From: Zeimonas sp050187175
GTDB lineage: Bacteria; Pseudomonadota; Gammaproteobacteria; Burkholderiales; Burkholderiaceae_E
DNA length: 64,000 bases
Assembly: GCA_050187175.1 (NCBI GenBank)
Contig: JBFWXS010000011.1
Coordinates: 53,776 to 117,775, forward strand
Direction of reading: 5' to 3'
Made by a program: the position numbers and the translations under genes. Below the pieces are notes generated by a model. It saw nothing but the letters and a program-made list of their open reading frames with translations. It searched no databases and was not told the DNA's origin. Position 1 is the stretch's first letter. Each line of letters begins with the position of its first letter. Shown here piece by piece: positions 45,787 to 54,152 of this stretch.

Positions 45787-46602
45787 ATGAACACGGCTTC
45801 CAGACTCGTCACGACCGAACGCCACGGCGCGGTGCTCTGCATCCGCCTGACCAGCCCGCACAACCGCAACTCGCTGACGCTGGAATTGCGGGAGCAGATC
45901 GGCGACGCCGTGCGCGAAGCGGAACGCGATGCCTCCATCCGCTCGGTGCTGATGACCGCCGACGGCCCGACCTTCTGCTCCGGCGGCGATCTGCATCACA
46001 TCAAGCGCGCCTGCGATCCATGGACCGTGCACAGGCGCATCCGCGATCTCAGCAGCTGGTTCGCGCCGCTGCTCGCGCTGGAGAAGCCCGTCGTCGTGGC
46101 CATGCAAGGCCCTGCCGTCGGCGGCGGCATGGGACTCGCGCTGGCCGGCGATCTGGTGATCGCCGCCGAAAGCGCCGAGTTCGTGGTCGGCTTCTTCCGC
46201 CTCGGCGTGCTGCCGGACCTGGGCGTGCTCCATTTCCTGCCGCGGCTGATCGGCATGGCGCGCACCCGGAACTTCCTGTTCGGCAGCGCCGGCCGGCTGT
46301 CGGCGCGCGAGGCGCAGGACTGGGGGCTGGTGGCGCGCGTCGTGCCGGATGACGCGCTGTTCGACAGCGCCATGCAGGAAGCACAGCGCCTGGCCACCGG
46401 CCCGGCGGAAGTGATGGGCCTGACCAAGTCGCTGCTGGCCCGCAGCTTCGAGACCGGTCGCGCCGACATGCTGTCGATCGAAGGCCTGGGACAGGCGCTG
46501 GCCATGTCCAGCGCCGAGTTCCGCGAAGGGCTCGACGCTGCGCTCGACAAGCGCCGCGCGGACTTCGCCGGCGCCGCCGCCCGCTCGCGCGCGTCGACCT
46601 GA
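45787..46602 (+). CDS. Enoyl-CoA hydratase/isomerase (crotonase family)
   Basis: A 271-residue crotonase. It has AVLCIRLTSPHNRNSLTLELREQI, the oxyanion-hole segment PTFCSGGDLHHIKRA, GPAVGGGMGLALAGDLVIAAESAEF and FFRLGVLPDLGVLHFLPRLIG with an acidic residue in the second-catalytic position. The frame opens at 45661, but ATG 45787 gives the usual N terminus. It is transcribed away from the liv-type operon across a region with two operator-like repeats, so it may be co-regulated. A Bug gene follows 73 bp later. Confidence 0.92.
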   Translation: MNTASRLVTTERHGAVLCIRLTSPHNRNSLTLELREQIGDAVREAERDASIRSVLMTADGPTFCSGGDLHHIKRACDPWTVHRRIRDLSSWFAPLLALEKPVVVAMQGPAVGGGMGLALAGDLVIAAESAEFVVGFFRLGVLPDLGVLHFLPRLIGMARTRNFLFGSAGRLSAREAQDWGLVARVVPDDALFDSAMQEAQRLATGPAEVMGLTKSLLARSFETGRADMLSIEGLGQALAMSSAEFREGLDAALDKRRADFAGAAARSRAST

Positions 46603-46675
46603 CTCATCGCCGGCCGGTGCCCGCGCCGGCTTGCCGGACCACGAGTCCGGCCCACGACAATCCCGGGAGACCTAC

Positions 46676-47680
46676 ATGAAGACCACGACCTGGCCGCATC
46701 GCGCCGTCGCAGCCCTCGCCGCCATCGGTGCCCTCAGCGCCCTTCTCAGCCTGGCCGCCGTTCCGGCCGATGCCGCAGCGCAGGGCTTTCCCTCCAAGCC
46801 GATCAGGATGATCGTGCCCTTCTCGGTGGGCGGCCCCACCGACAGCATGGCACGCGACCTGGCCAAGCGAATGTCGGATGATCTGGGTCAGACGATAGTC
46901 GTCGAGAACCGCCCCGGCAGCGGCGGGAACATCGGTGCCGAACTGGTGGCGCGCTCGGCGGCGGACGGCTACACGCTGCTGTTCGGCTCGAACGGCCCGC
47001 TGGCCGGCAACGCCAGCCTGTACAAGGGGATGAACTACGATCCGGTGCGCAGCTTCACGCCCATCACCGCGTATGCCGCGATCGGCAACATCCTCGCCGT
47101 GCATCCGTCGTTTCCCGCCAGGAGCCTGGCGGAACTGGTGCAGCTGATCAAGGAGCAGCCGGGGCGCTACAGCTACGCATCCGGCGGCAACGGCACGACG
47201 CCGCACTTCTCGGGTGAGCTGCTGAAGACCATGGCCGGGCTGGAGATGACGCACATCCCGTACAAGGGCGAAAGCGCGGCCATGACCGACGTGCTCGGCG
47301 GCCAGGTCCCGATGATCTTCTGCAGCTTCAGCAGCTGCCTGCAGCACGTCCGCAGCGGCCGGCTGAACGCGCTCGCCGTGACTACGCCGGCGCGCAATCC
47401 GGCCCTGCCGGACGTGCCTGCCCTGGCGGAAACGCTGCCCGGCTATGACATCCGCGCCTGGTTCGGCCTGGTGGCGCCGGCCGGGACACCGGCCGACGTG
47501 GTGGAGAAACTGAACGCGGCGGCCGTCAAGGCGATTCGCTCGGAAGCAGTGGCTGCGCGGATCAGCGGCTACGGCGGCGAGGCCATGGCCGGCACGCCGC
47601 AAGCCTTCGGCCGCTTCATCCAGGCCGAAGCCGGACGCTGGGCGCAGGTGGTCAAGGCCGCCGGCGCGACGATCGACTGA
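46676..47680 (+). CDS. Tripartite tricarboxylate-type receptor (Bug family)
   Basis: A 334-residue Bug receptor with a long signal peptide (KTTTWPHRAVAALAAIGALSALLSLAAVPADAAA). Marks are KPIRMIVPFSVGGPTDSMARDLA, VVENRPGSGGNIGAELVA, DGYTLLFGSNGP, HIPYKGESAAMTDVLGGQVPMIF and LNALAVTTPAR. ATG 46676 follows GGGAGA. It ends overlapping the last 29 bases of the convergent Rrf2 gene. It is likely cotranscribed with the crotonase. Confidence 0.94.
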   Translation: MKTTTWPHRAVAALAAIGALSALLSLAAVPADAAAQGFPSKPIRMIVPFSVGGPTDSMARDLAKRMSDDLGQTIVVENRPGSGGNIGAELVARSAADGYTLLFGSNGPLAGNASLYKGMNYDPVRSFTPITAYAAIGNILAVHPSFPARSLAELVQLIKEQPGRYSYASGGNGTTPHFSGELLKTMAGLEMTHIPYKGESAAMTDVLGGQVPMIFCSFSSCLQHVRSGRLNALAVTTPARNPALPDVPALAETLPGYDIRAWFGLVAPAGTPADVVEKLNAAAVKAIRSEAVAARISGYGGEAMAGTPQAFGRFIQAEAGRWAQVVKAAGATID

Positions 47681-48158
47681 GCGTGGGCTGCGGCAGCCGC
47701 ACCGGCCTGGCTTGAGCATCGATGCCGAGCAGCACCGCTGCCGCGGCAGGCGTCGTGACGGACTGCGCCAGCGTCGTGCGATCCAGCTCGCGCAGGAAGG
47801 CCTCGGTGGCGCGGGCCAGCGCCCCTCGCAGATGACAGGCGGGCTCGATCGCGCAGGGCACGCCGGCCGTGGGATCGTGGCAGCTGACGACGGCGAAGTC
47901 CTTCTCGGCCAGGCGCACGATCTCGCCGATCGTGATCGCCTCGGGCGGCCGGGACAGGCGCAGGCCGCCGGCCCGGCCGCGCAGCGTCTCGACCATGCCG
48001 CTTTGCCCCAGCTCGTGCACGATCTTGGTCAGATGGCTGCGTGAAATGCCATAGGCCTGCGCGATCTCGTCGATCCGCGACAAGGCGCCGCTGGCGTGCC
48101 TGACTGCCAGGAACATCATCACGCGCAGCGCATAGTCGGTGTACAGCGTCAGGCGCAT
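47652..48158 (-). CDS. Rrf2-family regulator, NsrR-like
   Basis: A 168-residue Rrf2 regulator. The winged helix reads LTLYTDYALRVMMFLAVR and SRIDEIAQAYGISRSHLTKIVHELGQSGMVETLRGRAGGLRLSRPP. Three Cys in CHDPTAGVPCAIEPAC (spacing 8 and 5) match the iron-sulfur ligands of NsrR, a nitric oxide sensor. The HTH and GGLRL wing are typical. It is divergent from the aminotransferase gene. NsrR function is inferred from the Cys pattern and helix sequence; no nitric-oxide detoxification genes are in the window. The last 29 bp overlap the convergent Bug gene. Confidence 0.88.
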   Translation of the reverse strand: MRLTLYTDYALRVMMFLAVRHASGALSRIDEIAQAYGISRSHLTKIVHELGQSGMVETLRGRAGGLRLSRPPEAITIGEIVRLAEKDFAVVSCHDPTAGVPCAIEPACHLRGALARATEAFLRELDRTTLAQSVTTPAAAAVLLGIDAQARPVRLPQPTLSRSSRRRP

Positions 48159-48379
48159 GCCGGCTCACCGCAGCGCCGTGGGCTCGCGGAGGCCGGAGCG
48201 AGGGCCGCGCGAAACTGCCCGCGCGGCCCGACCAGTGGTGCATTCTTGGACATGCGTCAGATGCTAATCCATCGCTCAGCGTGGGTCGAGTTGTCAGCGG
48301 CACGGCGGCTGCCGGCCCGCGCCCGACCGGCCCGGTGCTAAAGTCCGGACGATTGCCTACGATTCGCCTGGAGGCCCCC

Positions 48380-49513
48380 ATGCCCGGACTGCTGCCCGAC
48401 ATCGATCCCGACGGACTGCTCGAATATTCGGTCGTCTATACCGACCGCGCGCTCAACCACATGTCGCGCAGGTTCCAGCGCGTGATGACCGACATCGCCG
48501 GCGTGGTCCGCGAGGTGTACCACGCGCAGGCCGTGGCCATCGTGCCCGGCAGCGGCACCTTCGGCATGGAGGCCGTCGCGCGCCAGTTCGCCACGGGCCG
48601 CAAGTGCCTGGTGATCCGCAACGGCTGGTTCAGCTACCGGTGGAGCCAGATCCTCGAGATGGGCTCGATCGCCTCGGACACGGTCGTGATGAAGGCACGC
48701 CCGGTCGGCAGCGGCCCGCAGGCGCCGTTCGCGCCCGCACCGATCGACGAGGTGGTCGCCGCGATCCGCCGGCAGCGTCCCGACGTCGTGTTCGCGCCGC
48801 ACGTCGAGACCGCCGCCGGCATGATGCTGCCCGACGACTATCTGCGCGCCGTCGGCGATGCGGTGCGCGAAACGGGCGGATTGTTCGTGCTCGACTGCAT
48901 CGCGTCGGGCACGATCTGGGTGGACATGGAAGCCGTCGGCGTCGACGTTCTGATCAGCGCGCCGCAGAAAGGCTGGAGCGGCTCGCCGTGCTGCGCCCTG
49001 GTCGCGCTGGGCCGGCGCGCGCTCGAACGCATCGAGCAGACGCAGAGCACCAGCTACGCGTGCGACCTGCGCAAATGGCTGCAAATCATGCAGGCCTACG
49101 AAAGCGGCAGCCATGCCTATCACGCCACGATGCCGACCGACGCGCTGGCGCTGGTCCGCGATGCGATGCTGGAAACGCGCACTCGCGGCTTTGCGGCCGT
49201 GCGCGCCGCCCAGCAGCAGCTCGGCGACCAGGTGCGGGCGCTATTGGCCGCGCGCGGTTTCCGCAGCGTCGCGGCGGCCGGCTTCGAGGCCCCCGGCGTC
49301 GTCGTCAGCTATACCGACAATGCGGACATCCAGTCGAGCAAGGCCTTTGCAGCACTCGGCCTGCAGACGGCCGCCGGCGTGCCGCTGCAGTGCGATGAGC
49401 CGGCCGACTTCCGCACCTTCCGCATCGGGCTGTTCGGCCTGGACAAGCTGGGCGACGTCGACGGCGCAGTGCAACGGCTGGCGCACGCATTGGACTCGAT
49501 CCAGTCGCGCTGA
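48380..49513 (+). CDS. Class V aminotransferase (alanine-glyoxylate/serine type)
   Basis: A 377-residue PLP enzyme of the class V (AGXT/SGAT-like) family. Visible are GLLEYSVVYTDRALNHMSRRFQRVM, the phosphate-binding VPGSGTFGMEAVARQFA, NGWFSYRW, HVETAAGMMLPDDYL, LFVLDCIASGTIWVDMEAVGVDVLISAPQKGWSGSP with the PLP Lys, and the C-terminal domain ending in FRIGLFGLDKLGDVDG. ATG 48380 follows GGAG. Alanine, serine or a related amino donor with glyoxylate or pyruvate is likely. It stands alone between NsrR-like and TetR genes. Confidence 0.92.
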   Translation: MPGLLPDIDPDGLLEYSVVYTDRALNHMSRRFQRVMTDIAGVVREVYHAQAVAIVPGSGTFGMEAVARQFATGRKCLVIRNGWFSYRWSQILEMGSIASDTVVMKARPVGSGPQAPFAPAPIDEVVAAIRRQRPDVVFAPHVETAAGMMLPDDYLRAVGDAVRETGGLFVLDCIASGTIWVDMEAVGVDVLISAPQKGWSGSPCCALVALGRRALERIEQTQSTSYACDLRKWLQIMQAYESGSHAYHATMPTDALALVRDAMLETRTRGFAAVRAAQQQLGDQVRALLAARGFRSVAAAGFEAPGVVVSYTDNADIQSSKAFAALGLQTAAGVPLQCDEPADFRTFRIGLFGLDKLGDVDGAVQRLAHALDSIQSR

Positions 49514-49540
49514 CGCGCGCCGGGCCGGGGTGCCGCCGCG

Positions 49541-50239
49541 TCAGAGACCCTTGGCGCCGCGCCGGCCGCCGGTGCCTCGCTGACGGGGCGCCGGTGCCTC
49601 GCCGGCTGCTGCTTTCGCGGCTCCCGCCGCCGCTGGCGCGGGCTGCTCCGCCACCGCCTGCCGCGGCTGCAGCCCCTGCATCAGCAGATTGAAATACATG
49701 TCCGCGAACGCTTCCGCCCGCATCGGCCCCGCCGGCCGATACCACAGCGTGAAGCCGTTCAGGATCGTGAGAATCATCCGCGCCGCCGCATTGACCTCTG
49801 CAATCTGCAGCGTCCCATCCGACACGCCCCGCTCCAGGATCCTGCGCAGCACCGCCTCGTGACGGTCGCGCCATTGCAGCGCACTCTCCCTCTTGGCCGG
49901 CTCCGTCAGGCTGCGGAACGCCACCTGCGAGGCCGCGCACGCCGCATTGTTCTGCTCCACATATCTCACATGCACCAGCATGAAATCGCGCAGCTGCTCG
50001 GCCGCCGGCTTGCCATTGGCCCCGACCGCCTCCGCGTTCTCGCACATGTCCCTCAGCACCGGATTGACGATCTCGAAGTAGATCTCTTCCTTGTCGCTGA
50101 AGTGGTGGTACAGCGCCGGCTTGGATATCCCCACCGCGTGGGCGATGTCGTGAATCGACGTCCCGGTGTAGTCACCCCGGGCGAACAGCTTCGCCGCCTG
50201 CTTGATGATCAAGCTCTTCGTGTCGACTTTCTGATCCAT
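49541..50239 (-). CDS. TetR-family regulator, copy A of a tandem duplication
   Basis: A 232-residue TetR regulator. The HTH region (KLFARGDYTGTSIHDIAHAVGISKPALYHHFSDKEEIYFEIV) is followed by the ligand domain (CAASQVAFRSLTEPAKRESALQWRDRHEAVLRRIL, ILNGFTLWYRPAGPMRAEAF). About 177 of 192 aligned residues match the copy at 50794-51450. The C-terminal tail is a disordered Ala/Pro/Arg run (PAPAAAGAAKAAAGEAPAPRQRGTGGRRGAKGL). It may regulate the thioesterase or a nearby acyl-CoA operon. Confidence 0.92.
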   Translation of the reverse strand: MDQKVDTKSLIIKQAAKLFARGDYTGTSIHDIAHAVGISKPALYHHFSDKEEIYFEIVNPVLRDMCENAEAVGANGKPAAEQLRDFMLVHVRYVEQNNAACAASQVAFRSLTEPAKRESALQWRDRHEAVLRRILERGVSDGTLQIAEVNAAARMILTILNGFTLWYRPAGPMRAEAFADMYFNLLMQGLQPRQAVAEQPAPAAAGAAKAAAGEAPAPRQRGTGGRRGAKGL

Positions 50240-50249
50240 CGTCCCTCTG
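49658..50249. repeat. 592-bp direct repeat, copy A (TetR duplication)
   Basis: Matches 50869-51460 without indels at an offset of 1211 bp. It covers most of the TetR coding region and about 10 bp before the start codon. Similarity stops abruptly at both ends. Confidence 0.88.
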
Positions 50250-50376
50250 CCTGCCCTTGTTGATCACCTCTGCCGCGCCCCCGCGGCGACGGCACCTGCG
50301 CCGCATCGACCGGGCCAGTCTACTACGCGGCGGGCGTCGCGCCGGCAGTTGCGGCGGCCGGGCCGGGCCCGGACAG

Positions 50377-50790
50377 TCAGCCGTCGCGCGCCGCGAGCAC
50401 GTGCCGCGCAAGCGCCGCGCACTCGAATGTGCCCTCGAAGACCGTGCGCTGCTGCTCGTCGACGCCGCGCACGCTCACCGAGCGCTTGCGCCCCTCCGAG
50501 CGCTCGACCCGTGCGATGAAGCGCAGCACGTCGCCGACGCGGGACGGCATCAGGAAGCGGGTGCTGGCAGCGGCCAGCACGACGTAGGGTTCGTTGACGG
50601 CCAGCATGGCTGCGTAGTCGGCTGCGCTGAAGAGGAAGCCGCCGTGCACCAGCCCAGTCGAGTCCGCGGCCATCTCTTCGTGCAGCACCAGTTCGACTTC
50701 GCTCTCGTCGGGATCGACGCGCAGCGCGCGGCCGCTCAGGCGCGCGGAAATCGCCTGATGGGTCCGGATCGGAAGGTCAGTGCTCATCAT
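50377..50790 (-). CDS. Hotdog-fold thioesterase (PaaI/YbgC-like)
   Basis: A 137-residue hotdog-fold protein. It has RVDPDESEVELVLHEEMAADSTGLVHGGFLFSAADYAAMLAVNEPYVVLAAASTRFLMPSRVGDVLRFIARV, where VHGGFLFSAAD is the usual active-site stretch of PaaI-type acyl-CoA thioesterases. These hydrolyse acyl- or aryl-CoA esters to release CoA, often in aromatic or fatty acid degradation. It lies between two near-identical TetR genes, and ATG 50790 starts 3 bp after the stop of the upstream TetR copy. Confidence 0.88.
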   Translation of the reverse strand: MMSTDLPIRTHQAISARLSGRALRVDPDESEVELVLHEEMAADSTGLVHGGFLFSAADYAAMLAVNEPYVVLAAASTRFLMPSRVGDVLRFIARVERSEGRKRSVSVRGVDEQQRTVFEGTFECAALARHVLAARDG

Positions 50791-50793
50791 CGA

Positions 50794-51450
50794 TCATCCC
50801 CGGCTGGCACCGCGCCGGCCTTGGAGCTGCGCCGGCCGCCGTTGCTGCGCCGCCGGCTGCCCCGCCATCTGCCGCGGCTGCAGCCCCTGCATCAGCAGAT
50901 TGAAGTACATGTTCGCGAACATCTCCGCACGCATCGGCCCCGCCGGCCGATACCACAGCGTGAAGCCGTTCAGGATCGTGAGAATCATCCGCGCCGCCGC
51001 GTTCACCTCCGGCACCTGCAGCGTCGCATCCGCCGCCCCCCGCTCCAGGATCCTGCGCAGCACCGCCTCATGCCGGTCGCGCCATTGCAGCGCGCTTTCC
51101 CTCTTGGCCGGCTCCGTCAAGCCGCGGAACGCCACTTGCGAGGCCGCGCACGCCGCATTGTTTTGCTCCACGTATCTCACGTGCACCAGCATGAAATCGC
51201 GCAGCTGCTCGGCCGCCGGCTTGCCGTTGGCCCCCACCGCTTCCGCGTTCTCGCACATCTCCCTCAGCACCCTGTCGACGATCTCGAAATAGATCGCCTC
51301 CTTGTCGCTGAAGTGATGGTACAGCGCCGGCTTGGATATCCCCACTGCGTGGGCGATGTCGTGAATCGACGTGCCGGTGTAGTCGCCGCGGGCGAACAGC
51401 TCCGCCGCGTGCTTGATGATCAAGCTTCTCGTGTCGACTTTCTGATCCAT
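50794..51450 (-). CDS. TetR-family regulator, copy B of a tandem duplication
   Basis: A 218-residue TetR regulator, about 92% identical in its first 192 residues to the copy at 49541-50239 (changes include K8R, Q14H, K17E, E52A, N59D, P60R, S110G). Its tail is shorter and different (QPAAQQRRPAQLQGRRGASRG). The HTH is identical, so both copies should bind the same operators. It is cotranscribed with the thioesterase, which starts 3 bp later. Ligand-pocket changes, if any, would be the functional difference between the copies. Confidence 0.92.
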   Translation of the reverse strand: MDQKVDTRSLIIKHAAELFARGDYTGTSIHDIAHAVGISKPALYHHFSDKEAIYFEIVDRVLREMCENAEAVGANGKPAAEQLRDFMLVHVRYVEQNNAACAASQVAFRGLTEPAKRESALQWRDRHEAVLRRILERGAADATLQVPEVNAAARMILTILNGFTLWYRPAGPMRAEMFANMYFNLLMQGLQPRQMAGQPAAQQRRPAQLQGRRGASRG

Positions 51451-51460
51451 CGTCCCTCTG
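50869..51460. repeat. 592-bp direct repeat, copy B (TetR duplication)
   Basis: Second copy of 49658-50249, at +1211 bp. Both include GATCCATCGTCCCTCTG across the start codon; the sequence diverges directly upstream. Confidence 0.88.
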
Positions 51461-51536
51461 TTCGCCGTTGATCACACCGTGACGGCAATCCGGAACCGTC
51501 GGCACGGGAGCCGGCGGTTCCGCCGGCTCTCCGCCC

Positions 51537-52430
51537 CTAGGCAGCCACCTGTTGCGCCGCGGCGGCCGGCGCCTGCGCCGGCCAAACCAGCTCGCCGCAG
51601 GGCGTTCCCACCAGCGAAGTCCGGATCAGTTCACGCTGCTGGCTCTCGTCGTAGTCGCGCAGCGCCTGATGAATGGTGCAGCGATTGTCCCAGATCAGCA
51701 CGTCGTTGACGCGCCACTGCTGGCGAAAGACGAACTCGGGCCGCGTCGAGTGGGCGAACAGCAACTTCAGCAGCGCGTCCCCTTCCATGCGGCTCAGGCC
51801 CGGAATGCGGGTACACATCCATTCGCTGACGAACAGCGCCTTGCGACCGGTCTCCGGGTGCACGCGCACGATGGGCTGCAGCACCGGCGGATTGCGGCGC
51901 GCGTCGGCCGAGCGGATGTGCTCCGGATCGCCGAAGTGGCTGTCGCCGTTGGTCACGTCATGCACGGCCGACAAGGGCTCGATCAGCCGCTTGATCGGTT
52001 CGGACAGCGTCTCGTATGCCAGATACATGTTCGCCCACATCGTGTCGCCGCCGACGTCGGGCAGCTGGCGGCAGTACAGGACCGAGCCCATCGCAGGCTG
52101 TGTCGTGAACGACAGGTCGGAGTGCCACTGCTGGCCGAAGCGCACTACCTTGCCGGGCACCGGCGTATTGCGCACGACGAGCAGTTCCTTGATCGTCGGG
52201 TGCACCAGCTCGCCCTGGTAGTTCTCGTGGCGGTGCAGCTCGCTGAAGCAGCGGCTGAACTCCACGAACTGCTGGTCACTGAGCTTCTGATCACGGAACA
52301 GCAGCACCAGGTGCTCCAGCCATGCCGCGCGCAGCCCCGCGACGGTGGCCTCGTCCAGCGGCCGCGACAGGTCCAGGCCCGACACCTCGGCTCCGAGACC
52401 CGATGCCAGACGTCTGATGGTGAACGACAT
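51537..52430 (-). CDS. TauD/TfdA-family Fe(II)/2-oxoglutarate dioxygenase
   Basis: A 297-residue TauD-family dioxygenase. Fe(II) ligands are His103 and Asp105 (QQWHSDLSF) and His254 (CTIHQALRDYD); Arg270 (ELIRTSLVG) would bind 2-oxoglutarate. TauD members hydroxylate sulfonates, sulfate esters, carboxylic acids or related compounds. The start ATG 52430 follows AAGGAGAAG; the frame extends to 52460. It ends an operon with a TauABC-type importer and CoA-ester enzymes, so the imported compound is probably hydroxylated by it. No sulfur genes are next to it, so taurine is not a clear substrate. Confidence 0.92.
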   Translation of the reverse strand: MSFTIRRLASGLGAEVSGLDLSRPLDEATVAGLRAAWLEHLVLLFRDQKLSDQQFVEFSRCFSELHRHENYQGELVHPTIKELLVVRNTPVPGKVVRFGQQWHSDLSFTTQPAMGSVLYCRQLPDVGGDTMWANMYLAYETLSEPIKRLIEPLSAVHDVTNGDSHFGDPEHIRSADARRNPPVLQPIVRVHPETGRKALFVSEWMCTRIPGLSRMEGDALLKLLFAHSTRPEFVFRQQWRVNDVLIWDNRCTIHQALRDYDESQQRELIRTSLVGTPCGELVWPAQAPAAAAQQVAA

Positions 52431-52449
52431 TGACTCTTCTCCTTGCAAT

Positions 52450-53298
52450 TCACTGCTCATACGCTTTCCAGCGCAATACGTAACGTTCGACCCACTGCAC
52501 CAGGCCGTTCAGGATGGTTGCCAGTACGATCAGGATGGCGAACGCGGCGAATGCACCCGCCGTGTCGAACTGGCCGGTCGCCTGAACGATCAGGAAGCCG
52601 ATGCCGCGGTTCGAGGCCATCATCTCGCCGACCACCGCGCCGATCAGCGCGTACGGCACCGAGATCCGCAGGCCGAGAAAGATCATCGTCAGCGCCGACG
52701 GCAGCACTACGCGCCACATCACGCCGGCGGAGCTGGCGCCCATCAGCCGCACGATGTCGATCAGCTCGCGGCTCGCGTTGCGCACGCCGGCGTACGCGTT
52801 GAACAGCACCAGGAAGAACACGATGACCGCGGTCAGCACGATCTTGCTCTGCAGGCCGATGCCGAACCACAGGATGAACAGCGGGGCCAGCGCGACCTTG
52901 GGCAGGCTGTACAGGGCGATGATGAACGGGTCCAGCAGCTCCGCCAGCCGCCGGTACCAGCCCAGCAGAAAGCCCGCCACGCCTCCCGCCAGCGTGCCGA
53001 TCGCGAAGCCGGCCAGCGTCTCGCCGAGGGTGTACGGAACGTGCACTGCCAGGCTGCCGCTGCGAGCCCATTCGAGCAGACGTTCGCCGATCTCGCTGGG
53101 CGAGCTGATCCAGAACGGATCTATCCAGTTGCGTCCCGCGTACTCCCAGACCGCAAGCACGCATACCAGGATGATCGTCCTGCCCAGGTACAGCGACCAT
53201 CGGCTGGACCGCCCGGACGGCTCGTCGTCCACCAGATCCGGCGTTTCCGAATCGACCTTTTCCAGAGTGGCATTCATGATGGGGCTAACCGATGACAT
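52450..53298 (-). CDS. TauC/SsuC-type ABC transporter permease
   Basis: A 282-residue inner-membrane permease with six or seven helices. Segments are TIILVCVLAVWEYAG, VPYTLGETLAGFAIGTLAGGVAGFLLGWYRRLAELLDPFIIALYSLPKVALAPLFILWFGIGLQSKIVL and the EAA-like loop LIDIVRLMGASSAGVMWRVVLPSALTMIFLGLRISVPYALIGAVVGEMM. The start at 53298 overlaps the ATPase end by 14 bp; ATG 53277 is an alternative with a weaker ribosome site for either. It works with the ATPase and binding protein upstream. Confidence 0.92.
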   Translation of the reverse strand: MSSVSPIMNATLEKVDSETPDLVDDEPSGRSSRWSLYLGRTIILVCVLAVWEYAGRNWIDPFWISSPSEIGERLLEWARSGSLAVHVPYTLGETLAGFAIGTLAGGVAGFLLGWYRRLAELLDPFIIALYSLPKVALAPLFILWFGIGLQSKIVLTAVIVFFLVLFNAYAGVRNASRELIDIVRLMGASSAGVMWRVVLPSALTMIFLGLRISVPYALIGAVVGEMMASNRGIGFLIVQATGQFDTAGAFAAFAILIVLATILNGLVQWVERYVLRWKAYEQ

Positions 53299-54109
53299 GG
53301 GCGCTCAGATCCGACTTGAGGGCGTTCCACAGCGTGGCGAACAAGGCCTGGAACTCGGGTGACGCCTGCAATGCGAAGGCGTCGCGCGGCCGGGGCAGAT
53401 TGATGTCGACGACCAGCTTGACGGTCGCCGGCCGCGCCGACAGGATGACGACACGGTCCGACAGCGTGATCGCCTCGGTGAGGTCGTGCGTGATGAACAG
53501 GATGGTCTTGCGGTCGGCCTCCCAGATCCGCAGCAGCTCCGCCTGCATGACCAGCTTGACGTGGGCGTCGAGCGCGCTGAACGGCTCGTCCATCAGCACC
53601 ATCTCGGGCGAGTAGATCAGCGTGCGCGCCAGCGACACGCGCTTGCGCATGCCGCCCGACAGTTCCGACGGGTAGTGGCGCACGAAGTCCTTCAGGCCCA
53701 CCATCCGGACGAAGCGGTCCGCCAGCTCGCGCTGCTCGGCGCGCGGCACGCCGCGTATCTTCAGGCCCAGCACGATATTGTCGTAGACCGTTGCCCACGG
53801 CAGCAGGTTGTCGCGTTGCGTGATGTAGCCCACGCGCTGGTTGATGCCGCGCACCGGCTCGCCGCCGTAGCGGACCTGGCCGCTGCTCGGCCGCATCAGG
53901 CCGGCAGCCAGGTTGAGCAGCGTCGACTTGCCGCAGCCGCTGGGACCGACCACCGACACGAACTCGCCGCGTCGCACGGCGAAATCTATGCCGCGCAGCG
54001 CCTGTGTGCGGACGTGGTCGCTGACGAAGGCCTTGCCGACCTGCCGATACTCGAGCAGCGCCTGATCGGCATTCGCCCGGCCGGCCTGATCGATCGATGT
54101 ACTGCTCAT
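53285..54109 (-). CDS. TauB/SsuB-type ABC transporter ATPase
   Basis: A 274-residue ABC ATPase: Walker A VGPSGCGKSTLLNLAAG, Q-loop VGYITQRDNLLPWATVYDNI, signature ELSGGMRKRVSLARTL, Walker B MVLMDEPFSALDAHVKL and H-loop ITHDLTEAITLSDRVVIL. ATG 54109 is chosen because GAGGAGA lies just upstream; the frame would extend to 54136. It is 43 bp after the binding-protein gene. Members import sulfonates, nitrate, pyrimidine precursors or aromatic acids. Confidence 0.93.
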   Translation of the reverse strand: MSSTSIDQAGRANADQALLEYRQVGKAFVSDHVRTQALRGIDFAVRRGEFVSVVGPSGCGKSTLLNLAAGLMRPSSGQVRYGGEPVRGINQRVGYITQRDNLLPWATVYDNIVLGLKIRGVPRAEQRELADRFVRMVGLKDFVRHYPSELSGGMRKRVSLARTLIYSPEMVLMDEPFSALDAHVKLVMQAELLRIWEADRKTILFITHDLTEAITLSDRVVILSARPATVKLVVDINLPRPRDAFALQASPEFQALFATLWNALKSDLSAHVIG

Positions 54110-54152
54110 GAGACTCTCCTCAGGTGGCGAGTGCATGGAAGCCCGCGCGCGG

